The notes under the pieces are model-generated. The model saw only the letters and a list, made by a program, of their open reading frames with translations. It made no database searches and was not told where the DNA came from. Below are positions 7,475-16,456 of a stretch of DNA of 47,704 bases, piece by piece. Source of the DNA: Gemmataceae bacterium (GTDB taxonomy: Bacteria; Planctomycetota; Planctomycetia; Gemmatales; Gemmataceae); NCBI GenBank assembly GCA_009691845.1, contig SIAJ01000038.1:1-47704 (forward strand), given 5' to 3'. Position 1 is the stretch's first letter. Each line of letters begins with the position of its first letter. A program made the translations under genes and the position numbers.

Positions 7475-9922
7475 TCACCGATTCACCATGAACTCCTTGG
7501 TATTCACCAGCGCCCACATCAGGTCGCGCAAGCCGTTCGTTACGCCGCCTTCCAGATGCTTCCGCGACACGCCCAGCTCGCGTTCGTCGGGTAATCGGTT
7601 GAGCGTTCGCAAGTAGGCCTGACGAATCAATTCATCGCTATCCGGGGTCTTTGACTTTGCGACTTGCTTGAGCCAGCCATCGGGGCGGTCGAGCATCTTC
7701 AAGACTTCGGGGTCGTTCTGCAGGTAAACCGTTTGCAGAAGCGTCGGCTCGCTCGAACGCTCGCAATCGCAGTTGGTGGCACGTGGGGGTTTGCCGAACA
7801 GGTTCACGGCATACTGATCGGTGGCCCGGCCAGCCATGCAGCTTGACGCGCCGATCGAGCGTAACCCGGCCGGGTCGGCTTGCAGTTTCTTGCGGGCATC
7901 ATCGGAACCCGTGGCCATCACAAGTGCATCGTAGGCGACCTCGGCAGGCAAGCGACGCAAATTCGCCCGGCTATAGTTTCGTTCGTCCAGTTTGTTGGTT
8001 TCGTTGGCTCGCCAGCTTCGTTGATAGGTGGCACTCAGAGCAATGGTCCGGTGCAGCCATTTCATGTCGAAGCCGGACTTCACGAATGCTTCGGAGAGAT
8101 AATCGAGCAACGCCGGGTTGCTCGGCGGGTTGGCCAGGTTCAGATCGTCGGGCGGATCGATGATGCCGCTGCTGAAGTAGCCGGCCCAAACGCGATTGAC
8201 GAAGGCCCGCGCGAAATACGGGTTGTCGTCTTCACGCAGCCAGTTCATCAATGGCTGACGCGGGTCGGCATAGTCGCGGTCGATCACTTCTTCGCCGCCC
8301 AGAATCTTCGGCGTCAGCACTCGTCCCGTTCCCGCCTTGGCACGGGCAGCATTCGCGGTCAGTTTCTTCAGGTTCATCGGTACGGACAGTTCCTTGAAGG
8401 GGAGCACCTTGCCGGCGGCGAGGAGATCGACCAACTTCCGTTTGTAGGCACCTGAGTCTTCATCCCCTTCGAGGCCAACCGCCTTTTTCATCGCCTGCGT
8501 CTCGACACGATTTCCTGCTCCGTAGCGGATGCCATTGAAGAAGATCGTGAACTGGTCGAAGTCCTGCTTCGTCCACTGGTCGTAGGGATGCTTGTGGCAC
8601 GAGGCACATTGCAGATTCACGCCCAGGAACGCGTGGGCGAAACTCAGTGCTCGTTCGTCCGGCTTGCCCAGCAGACGACGAGTCCAGAAGTAGGGCATCG
8701 TCTCACGCTCGGCGAAATCGACAGGCTTGTCCTTGCGGAAGTAGCCGCTCATCTCCTTGCAGAAGTCCTCGTAGCTTTGGCCCTGCTTACGGCTCGTTGC
8801 CAGCACGATGCCTTCAACCATTTTGTCGTAGGAGATATTGTCGTGCACGCGTCGCTCAAACCAGTGATGCCACTGACGAGCGACTTCGTTCCGCAGGCCC
8901 TGTTCGCCGCCGAGGACGCCGTTCGCTGCACTGTTGCCGGTGAAGTCACAAAGGCGCGTTGCCCACCAGACCGCGTATTCGGGTCGCGTTAGCAGTTCGT
9001 CGATCTTCTTGGCCCGTTTATCGGGCGATTTGTCGCTTAGGAAGGCGGTCACTTCCTCGGCTCGCGGCAGCGTGCCAGTCATGTCGAGGCTGACACGCCG
9101 AAGAAACTCGGCATCGGTGCAAGTGTCCGAAGAAACGACGCCCAGTTTGCGTAACTTGGCGACCACCAGTTCGTCGATCTTGGCTGGCGTCTCGACCTTC
9201 GGGTACTTGCTGCCAATCTGCTCCGAGACCGGTTGCAGCACGGAAACCGTTCCGACACCATTATCGTAAAAAGCGACGACGCCAGTGTCGCCTTTGCCAA
9301 CCGAGGTCACGAGCCCCGATTCGTTCACGGTGGCAATCGACTCATCGTTGCTTCGGAAACGGCATAGCGGCGTGACATCCTCGATTGTGCCATCCGACCA
9401 TTTGGCGACGATCTTCAACTGCTTCGTCTCGGTGTTCTTGCCGAAGACAATTTCACGTGGCTCGATTTCCAAAGTGGTAAATGTGGCGTCTTTGTCCTTG
9501 ACGGCAGGTGCCCCTGCGACGATCCAGCGCAGCATCAGGTTGTATTCCCAGCTATCCACGTCCATTCGCTTGCCACCCTTGTGGGCGAGTTGCCGGGTTG
9601 GCTTCTTCACCATCAAGCTGTCTTTGGGTGACTTGAGTCGGACGCGAGGTTCGTCGCCGCCGAGCAGAGCATCGAGATCGGATTTGAAATCGTAACCAAA
9701 GAGGGAAAGTCGAAACCCGCCCTGGCCCTGGAACGATCCGTGACAGGCCCGGCCGTTGCAGCCGAGTCTGCCCATTACGGGAATCACATGTCGCTGGAGG
9801 CTGGGCACTTCCTCAGAGCCAGGCTTCTGAAAGCGCACGTTGGCGGGCGGAATGGGCTCCGCCCCTTCAGCGATCAGGGGGTACAGAGCAGCGAAGAAAG
9901 AGATCCAGACAAGCTTGCTCAT
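7475..9922 (-). CDS. Secreted DUF1549/DUF1553 protein with Ig-like domain and haem-like Cys motifs
   Basis: The start is set at the ATG at 9922 (MSKLVWISFFAALYPLIAEG, a signal peptide), giving 815 residues; the frame stays open upstream only as antisense to the PhzF gene. Domain order: a Cys motif GCNGRACHG (C55-x4-C60-H61) in the region that precedes DUF1549 in this family; a bacterial Ig-like segment at about residues 140-240 (KIVAKWSDGTIEDVTP, ESIATVNESGLVTSVGKGDTG); DUF1549 (LRRVSLDMTGTLPRAEEV); a C-x2-C-H motif CASCHKHPYDQWT near residue 440; and DUF1553 (FVNRVWAGYFSSGIIDPPDD, NCDCERSSEPTLLQ). It probably binds haem and acts in the periplasm; its function is not established. Confidence 0.92.
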   Translation of the reverse strand: MSKLVWISFFAALYPLIAEGAEPIPPANVRFQKPGSEEVPSLQRHVIPVMGRLGCNGRACHGSFQGQGGFRLSLFGYDFKSDLDALLGGDEPRVRLKSPKDSLMVKKPTRQLAHKGGKRMDVDSWEYNLMLRWIVAGAPAVKDKDATFTTLEIEPREIVFGKNTETKQLKIVAKWSDGTIEDVTPLCRFRSNDESIATVNESGLVTSVGKGDTGVVAFYDNGVGTVSVLQPVSEQIGSKYPKVETPAKIDELVVAKLRKLGVVSSDTCTDAEFLRRVSLDMTGTLPRAEEVTAFLSDKSPDKRAKKIDELLTRPEYAVWWATRLCDFTGNSAANGVLGGEQGLRNEVARQWHHWFERRVHDNISYDKMVEGIVLATSRKQGQSYEDFCKEMSGYFRKDKPVDFAERETMPYFWTRRLLGKPDERALSFAHAFLGVNLQCASCHKHPYDQWTKQDFDQFTIFFNGIRYGAGNRVETQAMKKAVGLEGDEDSGAYKRKLVDLLAAGKVLPFKELSVPMNLKKLTANAARAKAGTGRVLTPKILGGEEVIDRDYADPRQPLMNWLREDDNPYFARAFVNRVWAGYFSSGIIDPPDDLNLANPPSNPALLDYLSEAFVKSGFDMKWLHRTIALSATYQRSWRANETNKLDERNYSRANLRRLPAEVAYDALVMATGSDDARKKLQADPAGLRSIGASSCMAGRATDQYAVNLFGKPPRATNCDCERSSEPTLLQTVYLQNDPEVLKMLDRPDGWLKQVAKSKTPDSDELIRQAYLRTLNRLPDERELGVSRKHLEGGVTNGLRDLMWALVNTKEFMVNR

Positions 9923-9930
9923 GCGGCACC

Positions 9931-10740
9931 TCAAGCAGAGTCTTCTGAAGCATAGCCCAATCGCCCCTTGAGTACCATGATTGCTGACCCACCCAGGTGG
10001 ACGCGATCGTTGGTGCAGCGCATCGAGACCACACCGCCGCGTTTTGATGCTTGGTAGCCGACGAGTTCGTTCTTCCCCAACACACTTTGCCAGTAAGGCC
10101 CGAGGCAACAGTGGGCCGAGCCGGTAACGGGGTCTTCCAAGATACCCGACTGCGGTCCGAAGAAACGTGAGATGAAGTCGTACTCTGGTTGATCCGACCG
10201 TGCCGTGACGATCACGCCGCGGGCATCGATTCGCCCGATGCGGCTGGCATCGGGGACGATCGCTCGAACCTGGTCGGCGGTTTCGAGCACCACAAGCACA
10301 TCCATGCGATTGCGGCCGACGAAAACGGGCTGCTGCGGAAGTTCGAGGGCTTCGACAACGGAATCCTTGCTTTGTTTTGGAGGCTCGGCTGGAAAATCCA
10401 TCTCGATGCGGCCGTCTGCGCGCGAGCAAGTGAGAACCCCACTGCGCGTGTGGAAGGAGATAGGCTGGTTGGCCATGCGCTCCGTTTGCCAGAGAACGAG
10501 AGCGGACGCGAGTGTCGCGTGGCCGCAGAGATCGACTTCCACTGTTGGTGTGAACCAGCGTAAATCCCATTCGCCGCCCGGCCGCGGCAAAAGGAATGCG
10601 GTCTCAGCCTGGTTGATTTCGGCCGCAACGTGCTGCATCCAGCTGGTCGAGGCAGTAACTTCGGGAAAGCAAACGCCCGCCGGGTTGCCAGTGAACGGTC
10701 GATCGGCGAACGCATCCACTAGATAGAAGGGGATCGGCAT
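9931..10740 (-). CDS. PhzF-family isomerase-like protein
   Basis: A PhzF/diaminopimelate-epimerase-fold protein of 269 residues from the chosen start. Motifs: YLVDAFADRPFTGNPAGVC at the N-terminus; INQAETAFLLPR, with the conserved active-site Glu; WFTPTVEVDLCGHATLASA, the GHAT signature; and EDPVTGSAHCCLGPYW in the second half. Most family members are enzymes of unknown substrate; the best-known one acts in phenazine synthesis, but no phenazine genes are visible here. The start at 10740 is chosen because family homology begins there. An upstream ATG at 10770 preceded by the same ATGCCGAT-type sequence is an alternative. Its stop is 8 bases before the DUF1549 start, so the two are probably co-transcribed. 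Confidence 0.9.
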   Translation of the reverse strand: MPIPFYLVDAFADRPFTGNPAGVCFPEVTASTSWMQHVAAEINQAETAFLLPRPGGEWDLRWFTPTVEVDLCGHATLASALVLWQTERMANQPISFHTRSGVLTCSRADGRIEMDFPAEPPKQSKDSVVEALELPQQPVFVGRNRMDVLVVLETADQVRAIVPDASRIGRIDARGVIVTARSDQPEYDFISRFFGPQSGILEDPVTGSAHCCLGPYWQSVLGKNELVGYQASKRGGVVSMRCTNDRVHLGGSAIMVLKGRLGYASEDSA

Positions 10741-10822
10741 TCCCTCATTGTAATGAATAAGAATCGGCATTCGCGCATTTGTACAAACGAACATGCTTTC
10801 GGTTTTGGCGGGTATTTAGTGG

Positions 10823-10851
10823 TTGACAGGCGCACCGACTGCGACTAGCTT
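10823..10851 (+). promoter_or_regulatory. Possible sigma70-like promoter
   Basis: A perfect -35 hexamer TTGACA at 10823-10828 is followed after 17 bases by TAGCTT (10846-10851), which matches the -10 consensus at only three positions. It lies in the divergent gap upstream of the DUF1501 gene starting at 10996. A second candidate -10, TATAAG at 10860, is too far from this -35. It is offered only as a candidate. Confidence 0.25.
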
Positions 10852-10995
10852 TACGAAAGTATAAGATTTACTGCCTGCCTATCCGTGCGACTGTGTCGTC
10901 TAGTACTGTTGCATCGGCCCGAATGAACTCGGAACTCGCCCGTTCCGCTATTGTTGCCCAGACCGTTATCCTTCAACTGGACCTGGAGTTTTCAT

Positions 10996-12327
10996 ATGCG
11001 TCCGATCACGTGGAATGATGACCCTTCGCACTTCCGTGCCCCTAGCCGACGAATGTTCCTCCAGGTGGGTGCTGCTACCGGCCTTGGGCTGACCCTCGAC
11101 GGCATGCTTCGTAATCAGGCCGCCAATGCCGACCTCAAGCACTACGAAAGCAAAGAAGGCAAGGCAAAGTCCTTGATCCATATCTTTTTGCCGGGCGGTG
11201 CTGCCCATCAAGAAACTTGGGATCCCAAGCCGAACGCCCCGATCGAATATCGCGGCGAGATGACGCACATCAAGACCAAGCTGGACGGCGTGTTCTTCAA
11301 CGAGTGCATGACGAAGACGGCACAAGTCGCAGACAAGATCGCGGTCTGCCGATCCATGACGCACGGTGAAGCGGCCCACGAGCGTGGTACGCACAACATG
11401 TTCACCGGCTATCGCCCGAGCCCGGCCCTTCAGTACCCCTCGTTCGGTTCCGTGGTCAGCCACGAGTTCGGGGTGCGGAACAACCTGCCTCCTTATGTGT
11501 GCATTCCCAGCGTGCCCACGACCTACGCGAGCAGCGGTTACCTTTCGAGCAAGTTCGCTCCGTTCGCTCTGGGTTCGGACCCCGCGAATCCCGGATTTAC
11601 GGTTCAGGATTTGGCCCTTCCGGGTGGCGTGGACGACAAGCGCTTCACGACCCGCAAGAACATGCTGTCCGCTGTGAACGACCATTTCGCAACCCGCGAG
11701 AAATCGGACAATATCGCCGCGATGGACACGTTCTACCAGCAGGCCTACTCGCTGATCTCCAGCCCGAAGGCCAAGGAAGCGTTCAACATCAACGCCGAGG
11801 ACGCCAAGCTGCGAGATACTTACGGCCGCAATGCCGCAGGCCAGCGCATGATCATGGCTCGCCGGTTGGTGGAAGCAGGCGTTCGTCTCGTCTCGCTGAC
11901 ATTCGGCGGCTGGGACATGCACGGCCAAATCAAGCAGAGCATCCAGGGCCAGTTGCCTCAATTCGACCAGGCCTTTGCCGCTCTGATCACCGATCTGAGC
12001 CAGCGTGGCTTGCTCGATAGCACGCTAATCATGGTTTCCAGCGAATTCGGCCGCACGCCGAAGATCAATGCGACCGCTGGCCGCGACCACTGGCCGAAGG
12101 TGTTTAGCGTTGTGCTCGCCGGTGGTGGCATCAAGAAGGGGACCGTGTACGGCACCTCCGATGCGACCGCGAGCGAGCCAGAAGACGATCCGCTAACGGT
12201 CGAGGATTTGTCGACCACCGTTTACCATTGCCTCGGCATCAACGCCGACAAGGAACTCATGGCTCCGGGCAATCGGCCGATCGAAATCGTCGACGGCGGC
12301 AAGCTCGTCAAGGATTTGTTGGCGTAA
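10996..12327 (+). CDS. DUF1501 protein with twin-arginine leader
   Basis: 443 residues from the ATG at 10996, preceded by CTGGAG 7 bases upstream; the in-frame upstream extension lacks family similarity. The leader SRRMFLQVGAATGLGLTLDG is of the twin-arginine type. The core motifs are LIHIFLPGGAAHQETWDPKP, KIAVCRSMTHGEAAHERGTH, LVSLTFGGWDMHGQI and SEFGRTPKINATAGRDHWPK. It is the first gene of a same-direction run that continues with another DUF1501 protein and a PPC-domain protein. The gap before the next gene (154 bases) carries a long inverted repeat. Confidence 0.94.
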   Translation: MRPITWNDDPSHFRAPSRRMFLQVGAATGLGLTLDGMLRNQAANADLKHYESKEGKAKSLIHIFLPGGAAHQETWDPKPNAPIEYRGEMTHIKTKLDGVFFNECMTKTAQVADKIAVCRSMTHGEAAHERGTHNMFTGYRPSPALQYPSFGSVVSHEFGVRNNLPPYVCIPSVPTTYASSGYLSSKFAPFALGSDPANPGFTVQDLALPGGVDDKRFTTRKNMLSAVNDHFATREKSDNIAAMDTFYQQAYSLISSPKAKEAFNINAEDAKLRDTYGRNAAGQRMIMARRLVEAGVRLVSLTFGGWDMHGQIKQSIQGQLPQFDQAFAALITDLSQRGLLDSTLIMVSSEFGRTPKINATAGRDHWPKVFSVVLAGGGIKKGTVYGTSDATASEPEDDPLTVEDLSTTVYHCLGINADKELMAPGNRPIEIVDGGKLVKDLLA

Positions 12328-12342
12328 GTTGTGTGAACCAAA

Positions 12343-12468
12343 GGATGGCCACAAAAAGGCACAAAAGCCACAAAAACTGAGACTGTAACCTAGCCCTGGG
12401 GCTGCCCGCCCTGCTGCCGTTCGTGTCTTCTTTTTTGTGATTTTTGTGCCTTTTCGTGGCCATCATCC
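12343..12468. repeat. Long imperfect inverted repeat between two DUF1501 genes
   Basis: The left arm 12343-12383 and right arm 12423-12468 are reverse complements with a few mismatches and a 3-base indel; they share GGCCAC, AAAAGGCACAAAA and CACAAAAA blocks. The 39-base spacer itself holds AGCCC-TG-GGGCT. The arms are A- or T-rich, unlike neighbouring coding DNA, and look like a dispersed element. The right arm ends just before the Shine-Dalgarno of the next gene, so folding could affect its translation. Confidence 0.75.
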
Positions 12469-12481
12469 TTGGAGGACTGCG

Positions 12482-13804
12482 TTGGATCGACGGGAGCTAC
12501 TTCAGGTTGGATTCTCGGGGCTTCTCGGCCTGGGTTTGTCTCGCTCCGCACACGCGGTGCCCGAGGCGAAGGCCAAGAGGGTTTTGATGATCTTCTTGAC
12601 CGGCGCGCCCAGTCACATCGACACGTTTGATCCGAAGCCCGATGCAATTGAAGAGATTCGCGGGTTGTTTAGGCCGATCGCGACCAAGGTTCCCGGCATT
12701 CAGATTTGCGAACATCTTCCGCTAACTGCGGCTCGCTCGGACAAGTTCGCGATTGTTCGTTCGATGACGCATGGCGTTCCTAGCCACGAACTAGGAACGC
12801 ACTTCCTGCTGAGCGGCATCGATGCATTGCCACCAGGTTCGAACCACATGGCCACGAGACACGATTGGCCGAACTACGCGAGCGGGTTGGAGTACGCAAA
12901 GCCGCGATCAGACGGCATTCCAAATGGCGTTCTGTTGCCGACGTACCTGAACGCGGGCTATGGCTTCTCCGGTCAGAATGGTGGCGTGCTGGGAGCGAAA
13001 TTTGACCCCTGGCACGTAACTAGCGACCCGAATTCATCCGGGTTCAAAGCCGGGGAGTTACAAACCCTTGGCCTGTCCGTTGATCAATTTCGGGACCGAG
13101 AAGCCTTGTTGAAATCGGTCGATCATCAACAATCGCTGATGGAAAAAGTCGCCGACGGCAAACAGTTCTCGGATAAGCATGGGAAAGCGTTCGGGTTGCT
13201 GAAGAGCGGCAAGCTTGCGACAGCGTTCGACCTGACCCGCGAGCCAGTCGCCACTCGCGATCGCTATGGTCGGCATTTGTTCGGCCAATCGTTGCTGCTC
13301 TCGCGACGGCTTCTGGAAACTGGTGTCCCCTACGTCCAGGCTCATATGGGATCGATGAATAACTGGGACACGCACACCGGAAACTGCGAGCAACTGAAGA
13401 CCCGCCTCCTTCCGCCCTTCGACTTGGCCTACTCGGCTCTGCTCGATGATTTGGATACGCGCGGGCTGCTGAGTGAAACGCTCGTGGTGACAGTCGGCGA
13501 ATTTGGCCGCACTCCGAAGATGGGGACGGACAACGGCGGAAACATTACGGGCAAGGATGGTCGCGATCACTGGGGTGGTTGTTTCTTCGCCCTCTTCGCC
13601 GGCGGCGGAGTTCGCGGCGGACAAGTAATTGGCAAGAGCGACAAGCAGGCAGCCTATCCTGCGATGAATCCGTACAAGCCTTCCGATTTAGGTGCGACCG
13701 TGTACGAGGCCCTCGGCGTCGACCCAGGCCGCGAAGTGATCGATCGTGGCGGCCGACCGATGACGCTCAACCGTGGGACGGCGATCAAGGCCTTGTTTTC
13801 TTGA
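12482..13804 (+). CDS. DUF1501 protein, probable TTG start
   Basis: The start is set at TTG 12482 because a strong GGAGG (12471-12475) lies 6 bases upstream and the product then begins MDRRELLQVGFSGLLGLGLS, a short twin-arginine-type leader. An upstream ATG-type start at 12437 would lie inside the inverted repeat. The 440-residue product has MIFLTGAPSHIDTFDPKP, EHLPLTAARSDKFAIVRS, NNWDTHTGNCEQLK and GEFGRTPKMGTDNGGN, with the GRDHWGG motif displaced by an insertion of about 8 residues compared with the other copies. It ends 63 bases before the PPC-domain gene and probably shares a transcript with it. Confidence 0.93.
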   Translation: MDRRELLQVGFSGLLGLGLSRSAHAVPEAKAKRVLMIFLTGAPSHIDTFDPKPDAIEEIRGLFRPIATKVPGIQICEHLPLTAARSDKFAIVRSMTHGVPSHELGTHFLLSGIDALPPGSNHMATRHDWPNYASGLEYAKPRSDGIPNGVLLPTYLNAGYGFSGQNGGVLGAKFDPWHVTSDPNSSGFKAGELQTLGLSVDQFRDREALLKSVDHQQSLMEKVADGKQFSDKHGKAFGLLKSGKLATAFDLTREPVATRDRYGRHLFGQSLLLSRRLLETGVPYVQAHMGSMNNWDTHTGNCEQLKTRLLPPFDLAYSALLDDLDTRGLLSETLVVTVGEFGRTPKMGTDNGGNITGKDGRDHWGGCFFALFAGGGVRGGQVIGKSDKQAAYPAMNPYKPSDLGATVYEALGVDPGREVIDRGGRPMTLNRGTAIKALFS

Positions 13805-13810
13805 ATGAAA

Positions 13811-13841
13811 TGTACTCCACACGCGGAGCGTGCGGAGTACA
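13811..13841. repeat. Near-perfect palindrome in the DUF1501-PPC gap
   Basis: TGTACTCCaCACGC, loop GGA, GCGTGcGGAGTACA: a 14-base stem with one mismatch. It starts 6 bases after the DUF1501 stop codon and ends 26 bases before the PPC gene start. A hairpin here could stabilise or partly terminate the transcript between two co-directional genes. Its TCC/GGA loop flanked by GC is shared with the palindromes at 16354 and 27219. Confidence 0.7.
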
Positions 13842-13867
13842 CTTGCAACGACATCTGGAACTTAACC

Positions 13868-16348
13868 ATGACAAAGCATCTCTTATTTTCGTTGTTCGCA
13901 ACTCTCGCTCTCGGCACGAGCGTTTTCGCCGCCTCTCCTTCGCTTGGCAGCATCCAGCCCCGCGGCGTGCAACGGGGAACTGATGCCACAGTCGTGCTGA
14001 GTGGCGGCAATCTGGCCGATGCTCAGGAAGCCATCTTCTATTCGCCTGGTCTCACTGTGACCAAGCTGGAAGTCGTCAACGGCAACCAGGTGAAGCTCGC
14101 ACTCAAGATCGCCCCGGATACGAGACTCGGGGAGCATGGCCTGCGTGTGCGAACCGCAACCGGCGTGACGGAACTGCGAACGCTCTGGATCGGGGCCTTG
14201 CCGATTGTCGACGAGAAAGAGCCAAACAGCGAATTCACCGCACCGCAGCCCATCGCGCTGAACACGACGGTTCACGGCGTCGCCAACTCTGAAGACGTGG
14301 ATTATTACTCCGTGCAGGCGAAGAAGGGCCAGCGCATCAGTGTCGAGATTGAAGGTATGCGACTCGCGACGACCTTTTTCGATCCTTACATCGCAATCCT
14401 GGATAGCAAGCGCTTTGAATTGGCGGCCTCGGACGACTCGGCCCTCTTCAAACAAGACGGATGTCTGTCGATCGTAGCTCCGGAGGACGGAACTTACATC
14501 GTCATGGTTCGGGAAACCTCCTACCAGGGGAACGGCGGCTGCCAGTATCGCCTGCACGTGGGCACTTTTCCGCGACCGCTGGCCGTCGTGCCCGCTGGGG
14601 GAAAACTCGGCGAGGACGTCGAACTTCGCTTCATTGGCGATGCGGGTGGCGAGATCAAGCAGAAGCTGAAACTGCCGGCCACCATGCCGCCCGGCGGTAA
14701 GTTCGAAGTGTTTTGCCAGGATGCAGGTGGAATCTGCCCGTCCGGCATGTCGTTCCGTCTCAGCGAGACGGCTGTCAACGTGGTCGAGGTTGAGCGAAAC
14801 GATGCCGCGACGCAAGCAACCGCGGGCGTTTGGCCCTGTGCCTTCAACGGCGTTATCGACAAGCCGAGCGACATCGACTTCTACAAGTTCGCGGCCAAGA
14901 AGGGGCAATCGTTCGACGTTCACTGCTATGGCCGGCGAATCGGCTCGGCCGTGGACACGCTCATGTACATGGGTCTGATGGGTGCCGATGCCATGGTCGG
15001 CAATGACGATTCGGGCGGTCCCGATAGCTTCTTCCGCGTGACGATCCCCCAGGATGGCGAGTACTGGATCAGCGTCACCGATCACTTGAAGAAGGGCGCC
15101 CCGTCCTACTTCTATCGCGTCGAGATCACTCCGGTTGAACCGAAGCTGGTGCTCTCGGCTCCGCCTTTCTCTCAGTACACTCAGGAACGCCAGGCGTTTC
15201 CGGTCCCGCGAGGCAATCGGTTCGCGACGTTCGTGAATGCGGGCCGCGTTGATTTTGGCGGCGACATGAACATCCAGGCGAACGGCTTGCCCGTCAAGGT
15301 CGGCGTGGCCACGGACGTGATGCCCGCATTCATGTCGCTGACACCGATGGTCTTCGAGGCCGCTCCGGATGCTCCGCTGGCCACGGGCCGCGTGAGTTTT
15401 TCCGGCACGCACATCGATCCGAACGTGAAGGTGAAATCCGCGTTCGAAGTGCGTTCGGACTTCATCTACAACGCTCCCGGCCAATCGCTTTACACGTATC
15501 GCACCGAAGCGGAAACCGTGTTGACCGTGACAGAAGCGGTTCCATTCAAGATCTCAATCGTCGAGCCAAAAGTTCCGTTGGTGCACGGCGGCTCTCTGAA
15601 CTTGAAGATCGTCGTCGAACGTGCCCCGGGATTCAAGGCGGCGATTACGGTTGTTCCGCTTTACAACCCGCCAGGCGTGGGTTCGGCATCTTCGGTCGTG
15701 ATCCCCGAGGGACAGAACGAAGCCTTACTCGCCATGAACGCCAACGGCGGGGCACCCGTTCGCAAGTGGAAGTACGTCGTGCTTGCGAACGCGGCGATTC
15801 CAAGCGGGCCTGTCTGGGTGTCATCGCAACTGGCGACCATCGAGATTGCCGCCCCTTACATGTCGCTCACCCTCGAACGGGGTGCGGTCGAGCAGGGCAA
15901 AGATACGCAGATGTTCGTCAAGATCGCGAACACGAAGCCGTTCGCCGGCACTGCCAAAATGCGGCTGATTGGCTTGCAAACGAAGGTGACAACGACGGAA
16001 CTGGATATCACCAAGGACACGAAAGAGATTGCCTTCCCAATCAAGGTGGATCCGACTGCTCCGGCTGGGATTCAACGCAATCTGTTCTGCCAAATCGTGA
16101 TCGTGGAGAACGGCGAACCGGTCTTGCACAACCTGGGTGGAAGCGAATTACGAATCGACGTGCCGTTGCCACCGAAGAAGGATGCCCCGCCCCCGGTTGT
16201 CGCCAAGACGCCGATGCCGACCCCGCCCCCGACCGCCACTCCGCCGAAACGACTGACCCGCCTGGAGCAGTTGCGGCTCGAACAGGAAGAACGCGAGAAG
16301 GCCGCGAAGGCCGGGACACCGCCGCCGAAGGTTGAGCCCAAAAAATAA
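13868..16348 (+). CDS. Secreted PPC-domain protein
   Basis: 826 residues from the ATG at 13868, with a signal peptide (MTKHLLFSLFATLALGTSVFA). The N-terminal 110 residues form an Ig/IPT-like segment (SIQPRGVQRGTDATVVLSGG). Two PPC (bacterial pre-peptidase C-terminal) domains follow: one at about 120-230 (VDEKEPNSEFTAPQPI, VDYYSVQAKKGQRISVEIEG) and one at about 325-435 (VEVERNDAATQA, SDIDFYKFAAKKGQSFDVH). The later part holds beta-sandwich repeats. The tail is Pro-rich and then strongly charged (RLTRLEQLRLEQEEREKAAK), a probable short coiled coil. In planctomycetes such proteins commonly accompany DUF1501 and DUF1549 genes, as here; the role is unknown, possibly binding or scaffolding at the cell surface. 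Confidence 0.88.
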   Translation: MTKHLLFSLFATLALGTSVFAASPSLGSIQPRGVQRGTDATVVLSGGNLADAQEAIFYSPGLTVTKLEVVNGNQVKLALKIAPDTRLGEHGLRVRTATGVTELRTLWIGALPIVDEKEPNSEFTAPQPIALNTTVHGVANSEDVDYYSVQAKKGQRISVEIEGMRLATTFFDPYIAILDSKRFELAASDDSALFKQDGCLSIVAPEDGTYIVMVRETSYQGNGGCQYRLHVGTFPRPLAVVPAGGKLGEDVELRFIGDAGGEIKQKLKLPATMPPGGKFEVFCQDAGGICPSGMSFRLSETAVNVVEVERNDAATQATAGVWPCAFNGVIDKPSDIDFYKFAAKKGQSFDVHCYGRRIGSAVDTLMYMGLMGADAMVGNDDSGGPDSFFRVTIPQDGEYWISVTDHLKKGAPSYFYRVEITPVEPKLVLSAPPFSQYTQERQAFPVPRGNRFATFVNAGRVDFGGDMNIQANGLPVKVGVATDVMPAFMSLTPMVFEAAPDAPLATGRVSFSGTHIDPNVKVKSAFEVRSDFIYNAPGQSLYTYRTEAETVLTVTEAVPFKISIVEPKVPLVHGGSLNLKIVVERAPGFKAAITVVPLYNPPGVGSASSVVIPEGQNEALLAMNANGGAPVRKWKYVVLANAAIPSGPVWVSSQLATIEIAAPYMSLTLERGAVEQGKDTQMFVKIANTKPFAGTAKMRLIGLQTKVTTTELDITKDTKEIAFPIKVDPTAPAGIQRNLFCQIVIVENGEPVLHNLGGSELRIDVPLPPKKDAPPPVVAKTPMPTPPPTATPPKRLTRLEQLRLEQEEREKAAKAGTPPPKVEPKK

Positions 16349-16353
16349 GTAGT

Positions 16354-16436
16354 CCTCTCGCTCCGCGAGAGGAAAGCAAGCAGAGACGATTCGGCAAGGA
16401 GTCAGGCTCTTGCCTCCCGCTCGCTCCGCGAGAGGG
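16354..16436. repeat. Two palindromes of the CTCGC-TCC-GCGAG type
   Basis: A perfect 8-base stem CCTCTCGC-TCC-GCGAGAGG lies at 16354-16372, 5 bases after the PPC stop. A second stem, CCCGCTCGC-TCC-GCGAGAGGG with one mismatch, lies at 16416-16436. Between them GGCAAG (16393-16398) and CTTGCC (16409-16414) form another short hairpin. These fill the gap before the acyltransferase gene. The same palindrome occurs at 27219-27239. Confidence 0.75.
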
Positions 16437-16456
16437 CTACATTGGGCCGAGTCGCC

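Noticed and set aside
9923..10570. N-terminal extension of the DUF1549 protein to 1031 residues
   Set aside because: The extra 216 codons are antisense to the well-supported PhzF gene and carry no domain; a signal peptide starts at 9922.
10860..10865. TATAAG as -10 for the TTGACA at 10823
   Set aside because: The spacing of 31 bases is far from 16-18.
13805..13867. Upstream ATG at 13805 as start of the PPC protein
   Set aside because: The 21 added residues are encoded by the palindrome, and the signal peptide begins at 13868.
13883..15484. 533-codon open frame antisense to the PPC gene
   Set aside because: Its open state follows from the GC-rich codon pattern of the sense gene; the sense frame has a signal peptide and PPC domains.
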